Shown: positions 1 to 8,835, counted from the stretch's first letter. The stretch is 13,272 bases of DNA from Saprospiraceae bacterium (GCA_025455635.1 JALOMF010000040.1:1-13272); one strand, 5' to 3'. Numbers and translations: made by a program. The notes: generated by a model not told the origin, from the letters alone.

Positions 1-2
1 CG

Positions 3-278
3 ATAGGCAGCCGTGCCGACAAGGGGGCTTTGCTCGCAAACTACTATTTCATCCGGCTGAGGCAGCAGTACGACGCCGACCAATTGCGCTTTTGGCGTAC
101 GACGGAGCAGCAGGAAATTGACTTCGTGGTGGAGACCAGTTTTGGCGAGGGCAAGGCTTACGAGGTGAAGAGGAACAGGCAGGGCTTCAAGCCGGAAAAG
201 CTGTCGAAATTCCGGGAGGCATACCCGGGATTCAGTATTGGCTGTTTGGACGAAGCGGATTTTATCGGTTTAGTTTAG
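3..278 (+). CDS. DUF4143-type P-loop ATPase, C-terminal fragment
   Basis: This is the 3' end of a gene that begins before the window; the frame is open from base 3 and stops at 276-278. About 91 residues are visible. They match the end of the DUF4143 domain found at the C-terminus of the AAA ATPase family: a 'DKGALLANY' segment (in relatives usually GAL.EN), then 'FWRTTEQQEIDFVVE' with the typical WRT...E.DFV core, then 'AYEVKRN' corresponding to the EVK motif of a nuclease-like fold. A TTG at 30 could be mistaken for a start, but the homology runs through it, so it is internal. The ATPase core is outside the window. Members of this family are common in bacteria and their cellular role is largely unknown. 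The family call is fairly firm; no function can be assigned. Confidence 0.75.
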   Translation: MGSRADKGALLANYYFIRLRQQYDADQLRFWRTTEQQEIDFVVETSFGEGKAYEVKRNRQGFKPEKLSKFREAYPGFSIGCLDEADFIGLV

Positions 279-328
279 CAGTGCTGCTTCGAGTTGCCCA
301 TTCTTGGGTGCTATTCTGGGGTTTATTT

Positions 329-366
329 GGCAATGGGCTGAGTATCAGGCCAAAGCCCTATTTGCC
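329..366. repeat. Imperfect inverted repeat in the DUF4143-response regulator gap
   Basis: The arms GGCAA-t-GGGCT (329-339) and AGCCC-tat-TTGCC (354-366) can pair as two 5-bp stems separated by a small internal loop, around a 14-nt loop. There is no T-run after it, so it is not a standard terminator. It overlaps the candidate -33 element of the downstream response regulator gene. It could be a weak attenuating hairpin, an operator, or chance. Confidence 0.3.
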
Positions 367-391
367 CGGCTACTGCTAGGTGCTACCTTCG
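361..391 (+). promoter_or_regulatory. Candidate Bacteroidota promoter for the response regulator
   Basis: TTTG at 361-364, a 19-base spacer and TACCTTCG at 384-391 match the Bacteroidota consensus TTTG-N19-TAnnTTTG with one mismatch in the -7 box. The start codon follows 16 bases later, giving a very short leader, which is common in this phylum. It was found by eye only. Confidence 0.45.
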
Positions 392-407
392 CCCAAAACT
401 CCACCGT

Positions 408-1046
408 ATGCCAATCCAAGTTGCCATCGTTGAAAATGAGGCCGTGTTTGCGGAAGCCCTGCAAACGGTGCTGAACGACACGGGGGGCGTGATTTCATGC
501 CAGCACTTTTTCAGCAAGCCAGAAATTGCGCTGAAAAACCTGCCGGAACTGAAGCCGGACGTGGTGCTAATGGACATTGACTTGGGCGAAGGCCATATCA
601 ATGGCATCGAGTGCATCATCCGGCTGAAGCCGCTGCTTCCCAATGCCCTGTTCATGGTGCTGACGGTGTACGAAGACCACCAGAAAGTATTCGATGCGCT
701 CTCGTCGGGTGCCTTGGGCTACGTGCTGAAGAGCGCAAAACCTGAACGAATCATCGAAGCCGTACAGGAACTCTACGAAGGCGGCGCACCCATGTCGCCG
801 AGCATTGCGAGGAAGGTGGCCAACTCGTTCAATGCCCCCGCTCCCAAGCCTACCCCCGAATCCGAATTGCTGACGGTGCGGGAAAAAGAAGTCATAGAGC
901 TGATAAGCAAGGGCAAATTGGAGAAGGAAGTGGCCGCCGAGCTGTTCATCAGCCTGAAAACGGTGAAGGCGCACATCGCCAATATCTACGCCAAGTTGCA
1001 AGTGCACACGAGGGTGGAGGCGCTGAACAGGTATTTTGGGCGGTAG
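408..1046 (+). CDS. LuxR/NarL-family response regulator (REC + HTH)
   Basis: A 212-residue DNA-binding response regulator. The receiver domain covers about residues 3-120, with phospho-acceptor D56 in 'LMDIDLG', switch residue T86 in 'LTVYED' and K108 in 'YVLKSA'. A linker rich in Pro and Ala (142-152) leads to a LuxR-type helix-turn-helix at about 153-208 ('LTVREKEVIELI' and 'LKTVKAHIANIYAKL'). The length is normal for the family. In the acidic pocket, the position equivalent to CheY D13 is Asn (E9-N10-E11), which is unusual. The gene ends 6 bp from the stop codon of the facing histidine kinase gene, its probable partner. The protein most likely dimerises when phosphorylated and activates promoters; its targets are not visible here. 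The start ATG has a plausible promoter 16 bp upstream. Confidence 0.92.
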   Translation: MPIQVAIVENEAVFAEALQTVLNDTGGVISCQHFFSKPEIALKNLPELKPDVVLMDIDLGEGHINGIECIIRLKPLLPNALFMVLTVYEDHQKVFDALSSGALGYVLKSAKPERIIEAVQELYEGGAPMSPSIARKVANSFNAPAPKPTPESELLTVREKEVIELISKGKLEKEVAAELFISLKTVKAHIANIYAKLQVHTRVEALNRYFGR

Positions 1047-1052
1047 CAGCGG

Positions 1053-4000
1053 CTAGATTTCGATTTCGAACCTCAGTTTCGTTTCACCATACTTACTTTC
1101 TACGGTGGCGTTGCCGCCTGCGGCCTCCATCCTGTGCTTCAGGTTTTTCAGGCCGTTGCCACCATTGGAAAACGCACCCGCCACGTCAAATCCACTGCCA
1201 TTGTCGCTCACTGTCAAGGCTATCTTGCTTTTGCCCGCATCCAGTTTTACGACGATTTTGGAAGCCCCGGCGTGTTTTGCCGCATTGTTCATGGCCTCTT
1301 TGACGCAAAGGAAAAGGCTGCGCCGCAACTCCCCGTTGAGCATGATTTCCGGTAGCATTTCGGGGGCCTCGAAATCTACCTTCAAGCCCGTACTCTCTTG
1401 AAAATCAGCACAATAGCGGCGCAAGAAATTGGACAGCGAGGCCAGTGAGTCGTCCGCTGCGTTCACCGTCCAGATGATTTCCCGGATGTTTTGGTTGAGG
1501 TGGGCGCTGGAGGTGGCTATTTTTTCAATCTCACTTTGAATGGCGGGGTCGGCTTTTTGCTTCGCAATATTGGAGAGCAGGTGGATGGCCGATAGGCCGG
1601 AGCCTAGGTCGTCGTGCATATCCCGTGCGATGCGTTCCCGCTCCCTGTCGAGGGCTTGTTGTTGTTGGATTTCGGCACGTTGGGCGGCGAGTTTTCGGAG
1701 GGTGTTCTGGTGGATGAGCCACCAGGTAAGTGCGGCGGCGGCGAGGATGTACATGCTCCGAAACCACCATGTTTTCCACCAAGGTGGAAGGATGGTGACC
1801 TTGACAGAAGCGCCTTTTTCGTCCCAGATGCCGTCGGCGTTGCAGGATTTTACTCGAAAAGTGTAATCGCCGGGGGGTAGTGTTGAGTAGGAGGCGAAGC
1901 TGCGGTTGTCGGTTGGCTCGACCCAGTCTTGGTCGGCGCCTTCGAGCTTCCAGGCAAAGCGGCCTTTGTCCAAGCTCACAAAATCAAGAGAACCGAAGGT
2001 GAAGGTCAAGTAGTTCTGGTCGTGCGGCAGTGTGATTTCCGGCAGGTAGAGTAGTTCAGAACGGTCATTTTCAAATATTTTCAGCTCGGAAATGACGGTT
2101 TTCGGCACTGGTTTTTTCAAATCGAAACCTTCGATTGGTACATATACCAACGGCCCATAGCCGCCCAGAATGGCGGTGCTGTCATCTTTGAACGCAATCA
2201 AGTGGCTGTTGTCGAGCAAGTCATAGATTTTATACCGGCCCGTTTCAGGATCATACCTCACCGTGCTCTCCTTGGTGGCAAACCAAATTTCTCCATTCCG
2301 TTGCTCCGCAATCGTATAGCAGCGGTCGTAAAGCCCCGGAATATTCCTCGAAACATTGTGGAATTCTTCACCATCGAACCAGACCGCCCCTCCGACGAGC
2401 GAGGCTAGCCAAACACGGTCTTTGCTGTCCACCAGCATTTTGTAGTAGGGCGGCACTGACATAAAATCTACGTCTCCCGGATGGTAGAGCCATTTTTTCC
2501 ACGACCGGGTGGCCGGGCTGTACCGAGCAAGCCCCCACGATAGCCGAAACCAAAGGTTGTTCTTGCAGTCCAATTGGATTTGCTCGACCGAACTACTCAA
2601 GGCATCGTTATAAACAATGGTATCGTTGCTGACGAGTTCCAAGTTGCCCCGGTCAAAAAAATAACGCATCAGCCCTTTTTTGGGGCAACTTATCCAAAGC
2701 ACCTGTTCTCCCCCGCTTTTGTCATACGCCCAAGCACTCATGGATTTGAAGGCTTCGTACGCTTCTTTTGATGGGTTGGTAGGCAGTTTATCGTAATGCA
2801 ATGCCTTGGCCGAGAACTTGTAAATCCCAGCAGGGACAAATGCCGGGGCGTCAATTGGCTCAAGGAACGGGTGCGGCAAATCATAATACATCGTCCGTTT
2901 CTTATATCCTTCGGGGATAATGACGTACCGATTACCTTCCCCATCGGAAAAATAGCGGTCGGAAGCGGTGAATTCGCCGATTTTCTGGAAATCATCCTGT
3001 CCATTGGGCTTGATGAAAAACCCGTTTGGGGATTGGAGGTACTCGTTCCCTGCAAGGTCAGTCGCTATGTCGGTGATTTCCTGCAATCCCCTCACATTGA
3101 GCGATGGTTGGCCCAGGGGGAAAGTCCTTTTGGGATGCCTGATTTTATAGTTGAATTTGCTGCATCCGGCGATATTGTGGGACAACCAGATATTGCCCTG
3201 CCGGTCTTCGTTGACATAGTTCATCAGGTCGCCAGCAAGGCTTGCTGGGTCTTTGTCGTCGGGTTTGAAAACGGTGCATTTTCTGGCAGCCATGTCGAGG
3301 AAATAGACCCCGATGTTCTCGCTTGCAATCCAGAAATTGCCCCTAGAATCTTCGAGGTAGTTCAGCCCGCCGCCACGGAAAATGAGGTTTTCGCAATCGT
3401 ACAGTTCCGCTTTGCGGGTGTCCACAAAGAAACGGGCAAGCGGTTGGCCATCCGAGATACACCAGACATAGCCATGCTTTGACCAGAAAAAACCAGTTTG
3501 CCCAAACATGTCTGCTTTCACGTGCCAGAGTCGCATCAATTCCTTCTTTAAATCAGCTTCGTAATGCACCACTTTGAAATCGGTGGTATTCATGCTGCAA
3601 AATCCATGTTTGGTGGAAAACAGCCAAACACGCTGCCCTACCGAATCGGGTTGGGTGGCTGAAATCAGCATATTCTCGCTGCCGTCTTCGCAAGGAATTT
3701 TCTTAAAGTCGAACTGCATTTTGTCAGGTACGATGTACAACAACCCGCCTTGACTGGGCCAAGCCATCCAGAAATTGCCCTTTTCGTCGGACAAGATGCG
3801 AGACCCAGTTAGGCTATGCAGGATAGGGACATCGGGATTATTCGATGCCCGATATACCCTTGTCACAGCCGAGTCAATCGGCAGCTTTGGGTCGAGGATG
3901 GAGAGGCAGGAGTGCGAGTTTATCCAATATTTCCCGGTCTTGTCCATGATGATGCTGGCATGGAGCGACTCTGGCATGGCACGGGGGTTCAGGCGGTCGT

Positions 4001-4214
4001 AAGGGTAGTGCTTTATGTTGTTGCCATCCCAACGCTCCAGGCCACCATAGCCACAAAACCACAGGTAGCCCAAGGGGTCGTGGTAAACGGATACTACGCC
4101 CTTTGCCCTGAAGCCCATGTTCTCGGTATTGTAAGTAGCGAAGCCGGGGAAGTCGTGCTGGCCAATCGCCCAAATATGGATGCTGACGAATAAAGCAAGT
4201 AAGATGGTTCTCAT
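1053..4214 (-). CDS. Propeller/Y_Y_Y sensor histidine kinase (HisKA_3 type)
   Basis: A 1053-residue membrane sensor kinase. The chosen start is ATG at 4214 because it gives a signal peptide ('MRTILLALFVSIHIWAIG'); an upstream ATG at 4304 would add 30 residues before it. Residues ~25-720 hold repeated propeller motifs of the form D..G.lW......Gl.r.d, for example 'DPLGYLWFCGYGGLERW' and 'EDSRGNFWIASENIGVYF', which form a periplasmic sensing module. A Y_Y_Y domain follows (~734-808), then one transmembrane helix (~816-836), a Gln-rich coiled linker and a HisKA_3 dimerisation domain with phospho-His H867 in 'ARDMHDDLGSGL'. The HATPase domain has its N box around N976 ('EAMNNAAKHA') and its G boxes at 'DNGSGF' and 'GGNGLKNL'. 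There is no C-terminal receiver/AraC part, so it is not a one-piece hybrid kinase. It probably phosphorylates the LuxR-type regulator encoded tail to tail with it. The ligand is unknown; in gut Bacteroides, relatives sense glycans. Confidence 0.92.
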   Translation of the reverse strand: MRTILLALFVSIHIWAIGQHDFPGFATYNTENMGFRAKGVVSVYHDPLGYLWFCGYGGLERWDGNNIKHYPYDRLNPRAMPESLHASIIMDKTGKYWINSHSCLSILDPKLPIDSAVTRVYRASNNPDVPILHSLTGSRILSDEKGNFWMAWPSQGGLLYIVPDKMQFDFKKIPCEDGSENMLISATQPDSVGQRVWLFSTKHGFCSMNTTDFKVVHYEADLKKELMRLWHVKADMFGQTGFFWSKHGYVWCISDGQPLARFFVDTRKAELYDCENLIFRGGGLNYLEDSRGNFWIASENIGVYFLDMAARKCTVFKPDDKDPASLAGDLMNYVNEDRQGNIWLSHNIAGCSKFNYKIRHPKRTFPLGQPSLNVRGLQEITDIATDLAGNEYLQSPNGFFIKPNGQDDFQKIGEFTASDRYFSDGEGNRYVIIPEGYKKRTMYYDLPHPFLEPIDAPAFVPAGIYKFSAKALHYDKLPTNPSKEAYEAFKSMSAWAYDKSGGEQVLWISCPKKGLMRYFFDRGNLELVSNDTIVYNDALSSSVEQIQLDCKNNLWFRLSWGLARYSPATRSWKKWLYHPGDVDFMSVPPYYKMLVDSKDRVWLASLVGGAVWFDGEEFHNVSRNIPGLYDRCYTIAEQRNGEIWFATKESTVRYDPETGRYKIYDLLDNSHLIAFKDDSTAILGGYGPLVYVPIEGFDLKKPVPKTVISELKIFENDRSELLYLPEITLPHDQNYLTFTFGSLDFVSLDKGRFAWKLEGADQDWVEPTDNRSFASYSTLPPGDYTFRVKSCNADGIWDEKGASVKVTILPPWWKTWWFRSMYILAAAALTWWLIHQNTLRKLAAQRAEIQQQQALDRERERIARDMHDDLGSGLSAIHLLSNIAKQKADPAIQSEIEKIATSSAHLNQNIREIIWTVNAADDSLASLSNFLRRYCADFQESTGLKVDFEAPEMLPEIMLNGELRRSLFLCVKEAMNNAAKHAGASKIVVKLDAGKSKIALTVSDNGSGFDVAGAFSNGGNGLKNLKHRMEAAGGNATVESKYGETKLRFEIEI

Positions 4215-4235
4215 GTAGGATGGGTTTCGACCTTT

Positions 4236-4243
4236 CAAAATTA
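4236..4243 (-). promoter_or_regulatory. Candidate -7 box for the sensor kinase gene
   Basis: Read on the minus strand this is TAATTTTG, an exact match to TAnnTTTG, 21 bases before the chosen ATG at 4214. No good TTTG lies at the expected -33 distance. If it is real, the mRNA leader is only about 15 nt and the upstream ATG at 4304 could not be the start, which supports the shorter reading. Confidence 0.4.
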
Positions 4244-4355
4244 ATCGCAAAACGGTATGGTTCACGCTTTGGCTAAACAAAATAGGACTAAAGACCGATT
4301 CCACAGCAATTTTCCGTAATTGAAATTTGCGCTATAATTTAAACCCATTTCCAAC

Positions 4356-5987
4356 ATGAGAAAATACCTCACCTTCTTACTAGCCGCCGGCTTGGCAACT
4401 GTTCAGGCAGCAACCATTACCTCTGTTCAATCAGGTTCTTGGGGCAACACCGCCACTTGGGACTGTAGCTGTGTCCCAGGAGCTTCTGACAACGTGTTTG
4501 TGAACGCACATACCATCAATATCGGAAGCGTTCCAATAACTGTAAGCAACTTGACTTTGACAGGTTTAGCTCAGTTGCATGATGGCGCCAGCATTACAAT
4601 AAACGGTGATTTTCAACTTACGCTTGCATTGATTTACTCAGGAGACGTAACCGTAAATGGCAATATGACTTGGGGGGCTGGCAACTTTTATAATTCCGGC
4701 ACTGTGAATGTAAACGGCATAACAAGCTTGATAGGCTATCTGGGGCCCGGTACACAAGGTGATAAATATACGACCAAGCCATTTAACATGAACGGAGGTG
4801 CAATATGGGTTGAGGGAAGATTATTGGCCGACAACGGCGGCTCATTTACCTTGCCAGCGGGTCAGACCTTTACCGTAAATGGCAGCAATTTATTTTTGGG
4901 CGGGCTTTTTGGGCCTCTTAACGGGGTATTCGACTTACAAGGTACTATGGACTTGGGTTCTGGTATTCTAGATGTCATCAATTTGCAAAGCTTCAACAAT
5001 ACAGGTAATTTGATAATCCAATCGGGAGCAATATTGACTAACAACAGTATATTTAATAACGCTGGACTACTCGCTGGCACTGGCACCTTGAACAACAATA
5101 GTATGTTTACCCAAAGCGGTACCATCAGCCCTGGCAGTTCCCCCGGTACACTCACCATGAACACATTGCCTTCTGGCACCACCACCACCTACATCGAAAT
5201 GCAAGGCAGCGCTGCCCCAGGAACAGACTATGACCAAATCGCTGTGACGGGTGCAGGCGCCATCAGCGGCACACTAGATATCAGCTTCTTGAACGGCTAC
5301 GAACCAACCGTAGGCGACGAGTTCATCATCATGACCTGTTCGGGCGGGTGTAGTGGGAGTTTCAGCAACATCGTCTATCCTGGCAGCAACCCAAATGTCT
5401 GGCAGATAGACATGACCAATCCGAACCAAGTAAAGCTTGTATTGGCCCAATCCCTACCCGTCGAACTGGTCTCATTATCCGCCAAAGCCCTGAATGGAAA
5501 TACTGCTCAAATCCGATGGGAAACAGCCTTTGAACTTGACAACGATGGTTTTTTCATCGAGAAAAGTAGCGATGGGCACTGGTTTGAGGAAATTGGCTTT
5601 GCCAAAGGCGCTAGCACCAGCCACCAAGTTAAAACCTACAAATTCCTAGACGAAGCATTCAGAGAGGATGCCTACTACCGCCTTCGACAGGTGGACTTTG
5701 ATGGCAAGACCACGTTGTCCCACGTCGTTTTTTTGCAATTTGAGGGTAAAATAGGAACAGGCATAAGCATTTTCCCCAACCCTGCGGTGAAAGAACTCAT
5801 AGTTTCCTTAAAACCAAATCAACAACCTACATTTCTCGAAATCAAGAACAGCTTTGGCGGCTTGATTTTGCGAGAAGAAGTATCGCCTGGAAAAAATAGC
5901 CAACAAGTGGACGTTTCCAATCTACCTGCCGGAATCTACTTCCTATGCATGGAAGGGTTTGCGCCTGTGCAGTTCGTCAAGCAGTAA
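4356..5987 (+). CDS. Secreted protein with T9SS type A sorting domain
   Basis: A 543-residue exported protein. Residues 1-18 ('MRKYLTFLLAAGLATVQA') are a signal peptide. Residues ~24-60 ('GSWGNTATWDC', 'VPGASDNVFV') match the opening module often seen in Bacteroidota surface proteins. Residues ~60-270 are a low-complexity beta-helix-like stretch rich in N, G, T and S ('FNNTGNLIIQSGAILTNNS') that ends in 'SPGSSPGTLTM', as in autotransporter-like passenger repeats. Residues 367-462 ('LPVELVSLSAK' to 'YYRLRQVDFDG') are the fibronectin-III-like module that usually precedes the sorting signal. Residues 470-543 ('ISIFPNPA' to the end, with 'LPAGIYFL') are a type A CTD recognised by the type IX secretion system. 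The protein is probably secreted or surface-attached with an adhesive or structural role; no catalytic motif was seen. Its DNA is more AT-rich than the flanking genes. A hairpin terminator follows. Confidence 0.9.
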   Translation: MRKYLTFLLAAGLATVQAATITSVQSGSWGNTATWDCSCVPGASDNVFVNAHTINIGSVPITVSNLTLTGLAQLHDGASITINGDFQLTLALIYSGDVTVNGNMTWGAGNFYNSGTVNVNGITSLIGYLGPGTQGDKYTTKPFNMNGGAIWVEGRLLADNGGSFTLPAGQTFTVNGSNLFLGGLFGPLNGVFDLQGTMDLGSGILDVINLQSFNNTGNLIIQSGAILTNNSIFNNAGLLAGTGTLNNNSMFTQSGTISPGSSPGTLTMNTLPSGTTTTYIEMQGSAAPGTDYDQIAVTGAGAISGTLDISFLNGYEPTVGDEFIIMTCSGGCSGSFSNIVYPGSNPNVWQIDMTNPNQVKLVLAQSLPVELVSLSAKALNGNTAQIRWETAFELDNDGFFIEKSSDGHWFEEIGFAKGASTSHQVKTYKFLDEAFREDAYYRLRQVDFDGKTTLSHVVFLQFEGKIGTGISIFPNPAVKELIVSLKPNQQPTFLEIKNSFGGLILREEVSPGKNSQQVDVSNLPAGIYFLCMEGFAPVQFVKQ

Positions 5988-6010
5988 AAAAAGCCTTAAA
6001 AAACCAAACC

Positions 6011-6050
6011 AATCCCTACTTGCCATCCGTGCAGGTAGGGATTTTCTCTT
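6011..6050 (+). terminator. Rho-independent-like terminator of the T9SS cargo gene
   Basis: A 13-bp stem (6011-6023 with 6031-6043) pairs AATCCCTACTTGC with GCAGGTAGGGATT, with one G-U pair and a 7-nt loop. It is followed by a T-rich tail (TTCTCTT). It lies 23 bp after the stop codon of the upstream gene. Confidence 0.8.
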
Positions 6051-6216
6051 GCCCCGTTATGCCGAAAATACAAGCAGCCGACTGGTGTTTCCTGCCATCC
6101 TTTCAGCCTGTTTCCACCCATACCTGCCAATATTGGCCACTATTTCAACAAAAAAGCCAATGGCACAAAACTTGGCATCCTTCGTAAAATTTGCAAAAGT
6201 TCCCAACACCTGACAG

Positions 6217-6243
6217 TTTGACAACTGGAAGGTCGTATTTTTG
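6217..6243 (+). promoter_or_regulatory. Candidate lon promoter
   Basis: TATTTTTG at 6236-6243 matches the TAnnTTTG -7 consensus exactly. A TTTG at 6217-6220 lies upstream, but the 15-base spacer is shorter than the usual ~19, so the -33 part is doubtful. It would give a leader of about 90 nt before the lon start. No CIRCE-like heat-shock operator was noticed. Confidence 0.4.
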
Positions 6244-6341
6244 CATTTTGATTAACAAACCACCAAAATTGGTGTTGGAAAAAAACAATGAACACGCTTA
6301 ACCTTGCAAATTCCTAATTTCCAGCTATCCAATTTTCCATC

Positions 6342-8783
6342 ATGTCTATGCCATTAATTGATGAATTATACGCGCCAGAAGGTTTTGACGAAGAAGGCGA
6401 ATTCATGCCCTTGATTACCATTGAGGAAGAAGACGAACTTAGCATCAAAGACCCTTACCCTGAAGTGCTGCCCGTGCTGGCACTCAAAAATACCGTGCTG
6501 TTCCCCGGCGTGGTCATCCCTATTACGGTAGGCAGGGACAAGAGCATTCGGGCGGTGCAAAAAGCCTACGACCACCACCGAATCGTGGCAGTGCTGTCGC
6601 AAAGGGACAGCAAAGTGGAAAACCCCGGCGTGGATGACCTGTACGATATTGGGACATTGGCCCGTATCATCAAGCTGATACGGATGCCCGATGGCACGAC
6701 CACGGCCATTCTGCAAGGCCGCCGTCGGTTCCGCTTGGCGAAAATGGTCTCCGAAACGCCCTATATGCAGGGCACGGTGGAAGAGCTGAACTACACCATG
6801 CCCAAAAACAAGCTGGAGTTCGAGGCACTGATGGCTTCCATCACCGACAAGGCCCGTAGCATCATCCAGCTTTCGCCGCACATTCCATCAGAGGCCGTGG
6901 TGATGATAAAAAACATCAACAACCCCAGCTTCCTCATCAATTTCATTGCCTCCAACTTGGGCGTGAAACTGATAACGAAACAGGCCATTCTCGAAGAAAA
7001 CAACCTCGTGAAAAAGGCCGAAAACCTCTTGGAGCAGATGGACACCGAGCTGCAACTGCTCGAACTGAAAGACCGCATTGAGAGCAAGGTGCGGGTGGAC
7101 ATCGAGAAGCAGCAGCGGGACTACTACCTCAGCCAGCAGCTCAAGACCATCCAGGAAGAGCTGGGCGGCAACCCGCAGGAGGAAGAACTGCGGCAGCTCG
7201 TGGAGCGGGCTAGGAACAAAAAATGGCCGAAAAACGCCGCCGACACTTTTGACAAGGAAATCAACAAGCTGCGCCGAATGAACCCGCAGGTGGCCGAGTA
7301 CGCCATCCAGATGAACTACCTAGAAGTGCTGCTGGAACTGCCTTGGGAGGATTTCACGAAGGACAATTTCGACCTGAACCGGGTGCTAAAAGTGCTCGAC
7401 AAAGACCACTACGGCCTCGAAAAAGTGAAGGAGCGCATCCTCCAACACTTGGCCGTTTTAAAACTAAAAGGCGACATGAAAGCGCCCATTCTCTGCCTCG
7501 TTGGCCCTCCGGGCGTGGGCAAGACCTCTTTGGGCAAAAGCATCGCCACGGCCATCAAGCGCAAGTTCATCCGCATGTCGTTGGGCGGCCTGCACGACGA
7601 GGCCGAAATCAGGGGCCACCGCAAGACGTACATCGGCGCCATGCCGGGCCGCATCATCCAGTCCCTGAAAAAATCGGGCAGCGGCAACCCGGTCTTTATC
7701 CTTGATGAGATTGACAAAGTAGGCCAAAGCTTCCGGGGCGACCCCTCGTCGGCGCTGCTCGAAGTGCTCGACCCGGAGCAGAACTCCACGTTTTACGACA
7801 ACTACTTGGAGCTGGAATACGACCTCTCCAAGGTCATGTTCATCGCCACTGCCAACTCGACCAGTACCATCCAGCCTGCCCTGCTCGACCGGATGGAGAT
7901 GATTTACATCAACGGTTATTCGATTGAGGAAAAAATAGAAATCTCCAAGCGCCACTTGATACCAGAGCAGTGCAAGGAGCACGGCCTGACGACCAAACAG
8001 GTGAGCCTGAGCAAAGCCGTGCTGACCAAGCTCATCCAAGAATATACCCGTGAGTCGGGCGTGCGCAGCCTCTCTCGGCAGATTGCAGGCGTGATGCGCT
8101 TCGTGGCAAAAAAAGTGGCCATGAGCGAGGCTTACGACATCAACGTAAAAGCTGAGGACTTGAAGGAAATGCTAGGCCCGCCCCGTTTTTCCAACGACCT
8201 CTACAAAGAAGCGCAGCCCGCCGGCGTGGCCATCGGCCTCGCCTGGACGAGCGTGGGCGGCGAGATTCTTTTCATCGAAACCAGCCTGCACAAGGGCAAG
8301 GGCGGCCTCACCATGACCGGCAACCTCGGCTCGGTGATGAAGGAATCGGCCAGCACGGCACTGAGCTATATCAAGGCGCACTGCACCGAACTGGGCGTTG
8401 ACCCAAAGGAAATAGAGGAGCACGACATCCATATCCACGTGCCGGAAGGCGCCATCCCGAAGGACGGCCCATCGGCGGGCGTGACGATGCTGACGGCACT
8501 GGTTTCGGCGTTTACGAAGAAGACCGTGAAGCCCTTCGTCGCCATGACGGGCGAAATCACGCTGCGTGGCAAAGTGCTGCCCGTGGGTGGCATCAAGGAA
8601 AAAATACTGGCTGCCAAGCGGGCAGGCATCAAGGAAATCATCCTCTGCAAAGAGAACCAGAAAAACGTGGAGGAAATCAACAAGGACTTCATCGAGGGCG
8701 TCACTTTCCACTACGTGGACAGGATGGAGGAGGTGCTGAAACTGGCGATTTCCGAAGGGAAGCCTAAGAAGAAGAAGGCATAA
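6342..8783 (+). CDS. lon: ATP-dependent protease Lon
   Basis: An 813-residue cytoplasmic AAA+ serine protease that degrades misfolded and regulatory proteins. The acidic N-terminus (about 35 residues) is followed by the substrate-binding LON domain, which starts near 'LPVLALKNTVLFPGVVIP' (~43). The ATPase domain has Walker A 'GPPGVGKT' at 388-395 and Walker B 'FILDEID' with D455 and E456. The protease domain has nucleophile S711 in 'KDGPSAG' and catalytic K754, the second Lys of 'GGIKEKILAA'; the 43-residue Ser-Lys spacing equals that of E. coli Lon (S679/K722). The C-terminus is a short Lys-rich tail. The length is normal for Lon and all key residues are present. The second Met (codon 3) is an alternative start. 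The gene stands alone between its own promoter region and the hairpin at 8799-8835. Confidence 0.98.
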   Translation: MSMPLIDELYAPEGFDEEGEFMPLITIEEEDELSIKDPYPEVLPVLALKNTVLFPGVVIPITVGRDKSIRAVQKAYDHHRIVAVLSQRDSKVENPGVDDLYDIGTLARIIKLIRMPDGTTTAILQGRRRFRLAKMVSETPYMQGTVEELNYTMPKNKLEFEALMASITDKARSIIQLSPHIPSEAVVMIKNINNPSFLINFIASNLGVKLITKQAILEENNLVKKAENLLEQMDTELQLLELKDRIESKVRVDIEKQQRDYYLSQQLKTIQEELGGNPQEEELRQLVERARNKKWPKNAADTFDKEINKLRRMNPQVAEYAIQMNYLEVLLELPWEDFTKDNFDLNRVLKVLDKDHYGLEKVKERILQHLAVLKLKGDMKAPILCLVGPPGVGKTSLGKSIATAIKRKFIRMSLGGLHDEAEIRGHRKTYIGAMPGRIIQSLKKSGSGNPVFILDEIDKVGQSFRGDPSSALLEVLDPEQNSTFYDNYLELEYDLSKVMFIATANSTSTIQPALLDRMEMIYINGYSIEEKIEISKRHLIPEQCKEHGLTTKQVSLSKAVLTKLIQEYTRESGVRSLSRQIAGVMRFVAKKVAMSEAYDINVKAEDLKEMLGPPRFSNDLYKEAQPAGVAIGLAWTSVGGEILFIETSLHKGKGGLTMTGNLGSVMKESASTALSYIKAHCTELGVDPKEIEEHDIHIHVPEGAIPKDGPSAGVTMLTALVSAFTKKTVKPFVAMTGEITLRGKVLPVGGIKEKILAAKRAGIKEIILCKENQKNVEEINKDFIEGVTFHYVDRMEEVLKLAISEGKPKKKKA

Positions 8784-8798
8784 AGGTTCGGAGGTATG

Positions 8799-8835
8799 AA
8801 AAAGCCCGTGTGACGCAGTGTCATACGGGCTTTTT
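8799..8835. terminator. Bidirectional hairpin terminator between lon and the rpn locus
   Basis: A 16-bp stem (8799-8814 with 8820-8835) has a 5-nt loop and one G-U pair. The GC-rich core (GCCCGT/ACGGGC) is flanked by A5 on one side and T5 on the other, so it can end transcripts from both strands. It lies 15 bp after the lon stop and just past the end of the minus-strand rpn array. Confidence 0.9.

Larger units (their letters stand above)
5988..6341. other. 354-bp intergenic region before lon
   Basis: No convincing gene is present here; short open frames of about 80 codons (5945-6213) have no recognisable product and overlap the T9SS gene end or the terminator. The region holds the terminator at 6011-6050 and a candidate lon promoter at 6217-6243. 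Bases 6250-6341 would be an AT-rich leader for lon. Nothing else was recognised. Confidence 0.6.

Noticed and set aside
2796..3482. Long plus-strand open frame (228 codons) inside the sensor kinase gene
   Set aside because: It is antisense to the well-supported propeller domain, has no recognisable domain, and follows the codon bias of the real gene on the other strand.
4215..4304. N-terminal extension of the sensor kinase from ATG 4304
   Set aside because: It would put 30 residues in front of a clear signal peptide, and a good -7 box lies inside it, so ATG 4214 is the better start.
5945..6213. Two overlapping ~80-codon ORFs after the T9SS gene
   Set aside because: They start inside the T9SS sorting domain, run through the hairpin terminator and show no recognisable protein features.
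7464..8039. 191-codon minus-strand open frame opposite lon
   Set aside because: It is a shadow of the Lon ATPase domain in GC-rich DNA, with no domain and no start context of note.
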